Source: Ferrovum sp. (GTDB lineage Bacteria > Pseudomonadota > Gammaproteobacteria > Burkholderiales > Ferrovaceae). From it: a DNA stretch of 6,564 nt. Each line of letters opens with the position of its first letter. Within the stretch, counting starts at the first letter, position 1. The translations under genes and the position numbers were made by a program. This document shows, piece after piece, positions 6,493 through 6,564 of this stretch. The stretch spans positions 1 through 6,564 of the forward strand of contig DAIDKJ010000075.1 in the NCBI GenBank assembly GCA_027450105.1, read 5' to 3'. A model generated the notes under the pieces. The model was given only the letters and a program-made list of their open reading frames with translations. It made no database searches and was not told the origin of the DNA.

Positions 6493-6564
6493 CACCTTGG
6501 CATCCTTGGCGAACACCAGAACCCGGCGGGTCTTGCCGGTGCCGTTGGGCAGCACGACAGCGCC
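6469..6564 (-). other. rplA: Ribosomal protein L1-like fragment joined in frame to atpC
   Basis: From the window edge the same reading frame gives GAVVLPNGTGKTRRVLVFAK followed by DAKVDEAKAAEA. This closely resembles the early part of ribosomal protein L1, where E. coli has GATVLPHGTGRSVRVAVF and then EAAKAAGA. L1 binds 23S rRNA at the mobile stalk and controls its own operon. It bears no resemblance to the AtpC beta-sandwich expected here. Only about 32 residues are visible, with no start codon, and L1 is normally encoded in the rplK-rplA operon, not beside atpC. The VLVFAK wording looks more like L1 from outside the Betaproteobacteria, which is an impression only. The likely explanation is a chimeric contig end; a real rearrangement is the less likely alternative. 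Confidence 0.75.

Noticed and set aside
5478..6503. 341-codon open frame on the - strand in another frame of glmU
   Set aside because: It overlaps glmU in a shifted frame and runs across the glmU/atpC boundary. Its composition, rich in Arg, Gly, Ala and Pro, is that of a GC-rich shadow frame, and glmU motifs are intact in the other frame.
1..6564. CRISPR arrays, insertion sequences, tRNA or rRNA genes, prophage or defence genes
   Set aside because: I saw no regularly spaced repeats, terminal inverted repeats, transposase motifs or tRNA-like cloverleaf sequences. Every long stretch is accounted for by the housekeeping genes listed.

Overview
This is an ordinary housekeeping stretch of a proteobacterial chromosome, most likely from a betaproteobacterium, possibly near the Nitrosomonadales or Ferrovum-type groups. 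That placement is inferred from protein character and from the argS / SPOR protein / dsbA gene order, which I remember as common in Betaproteobacteria; no search was run. Base composition looks moderately GC-rich and even throughout. There is no sign of a mobile element, prophage, CRISPR array, tRNA or rRNA.

Layout. On the + strand, four genes run left to right: the 3' part of priA (replication-restart helicase, its 5' end outside the window), argS (arginyl-tRNA synthetase), a gene for a single-pass inner-membrane protein with a long Pro/Ala/Ser linker and a C-terminal SPOR domain (FtsN-like), and a dsbA-type periplasmic thiol:disulfide oxidoreductase. On the - strand, converging on dsbA, lies a complete glmU (bifunctional UDP-GlcNAc synthesis enzyme). 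It is preceded 5 nt upstream by the 3' end of atpC, the epsilon subunit of F1Fo ATP synthase. The atpC-glmU order is a familiar proteobacterial arrangement. The two sets meet in a 48-nt gap that holds a perfect 14-nt palindrome.

How the genes relate. There is no single pathway. priA serves DNA replication restart, argS translation, the SPOR protein and glmU the cell envelope and division (peptidoglycan binding and UDP-GlcNAc supply), dsbA periplasmic protein folding, and atpC energy conversion. The + strand genes are separated by 35, about 106 and 224 nt, so they may be only partly co-transcribed. A perfect TATAAT sits just after the priA stop, ahead of argS.

The one real anomaly is at the right edge. 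Read on the - strand, the open frame that ends as the AtpC C-terminus does not continue upstream as AtpC. It becomes a segment resembling ribosomal protein L1 (rplA). The switch falls in a short stretch (about 6469-6492) whose peptide, DEAKAAEA, suits both families. The simplest reading is a chimeric contig end rather than a natural fusion, but it should be checked before anything outside this edge is trusted. I found no convincing undescribed biological system here.
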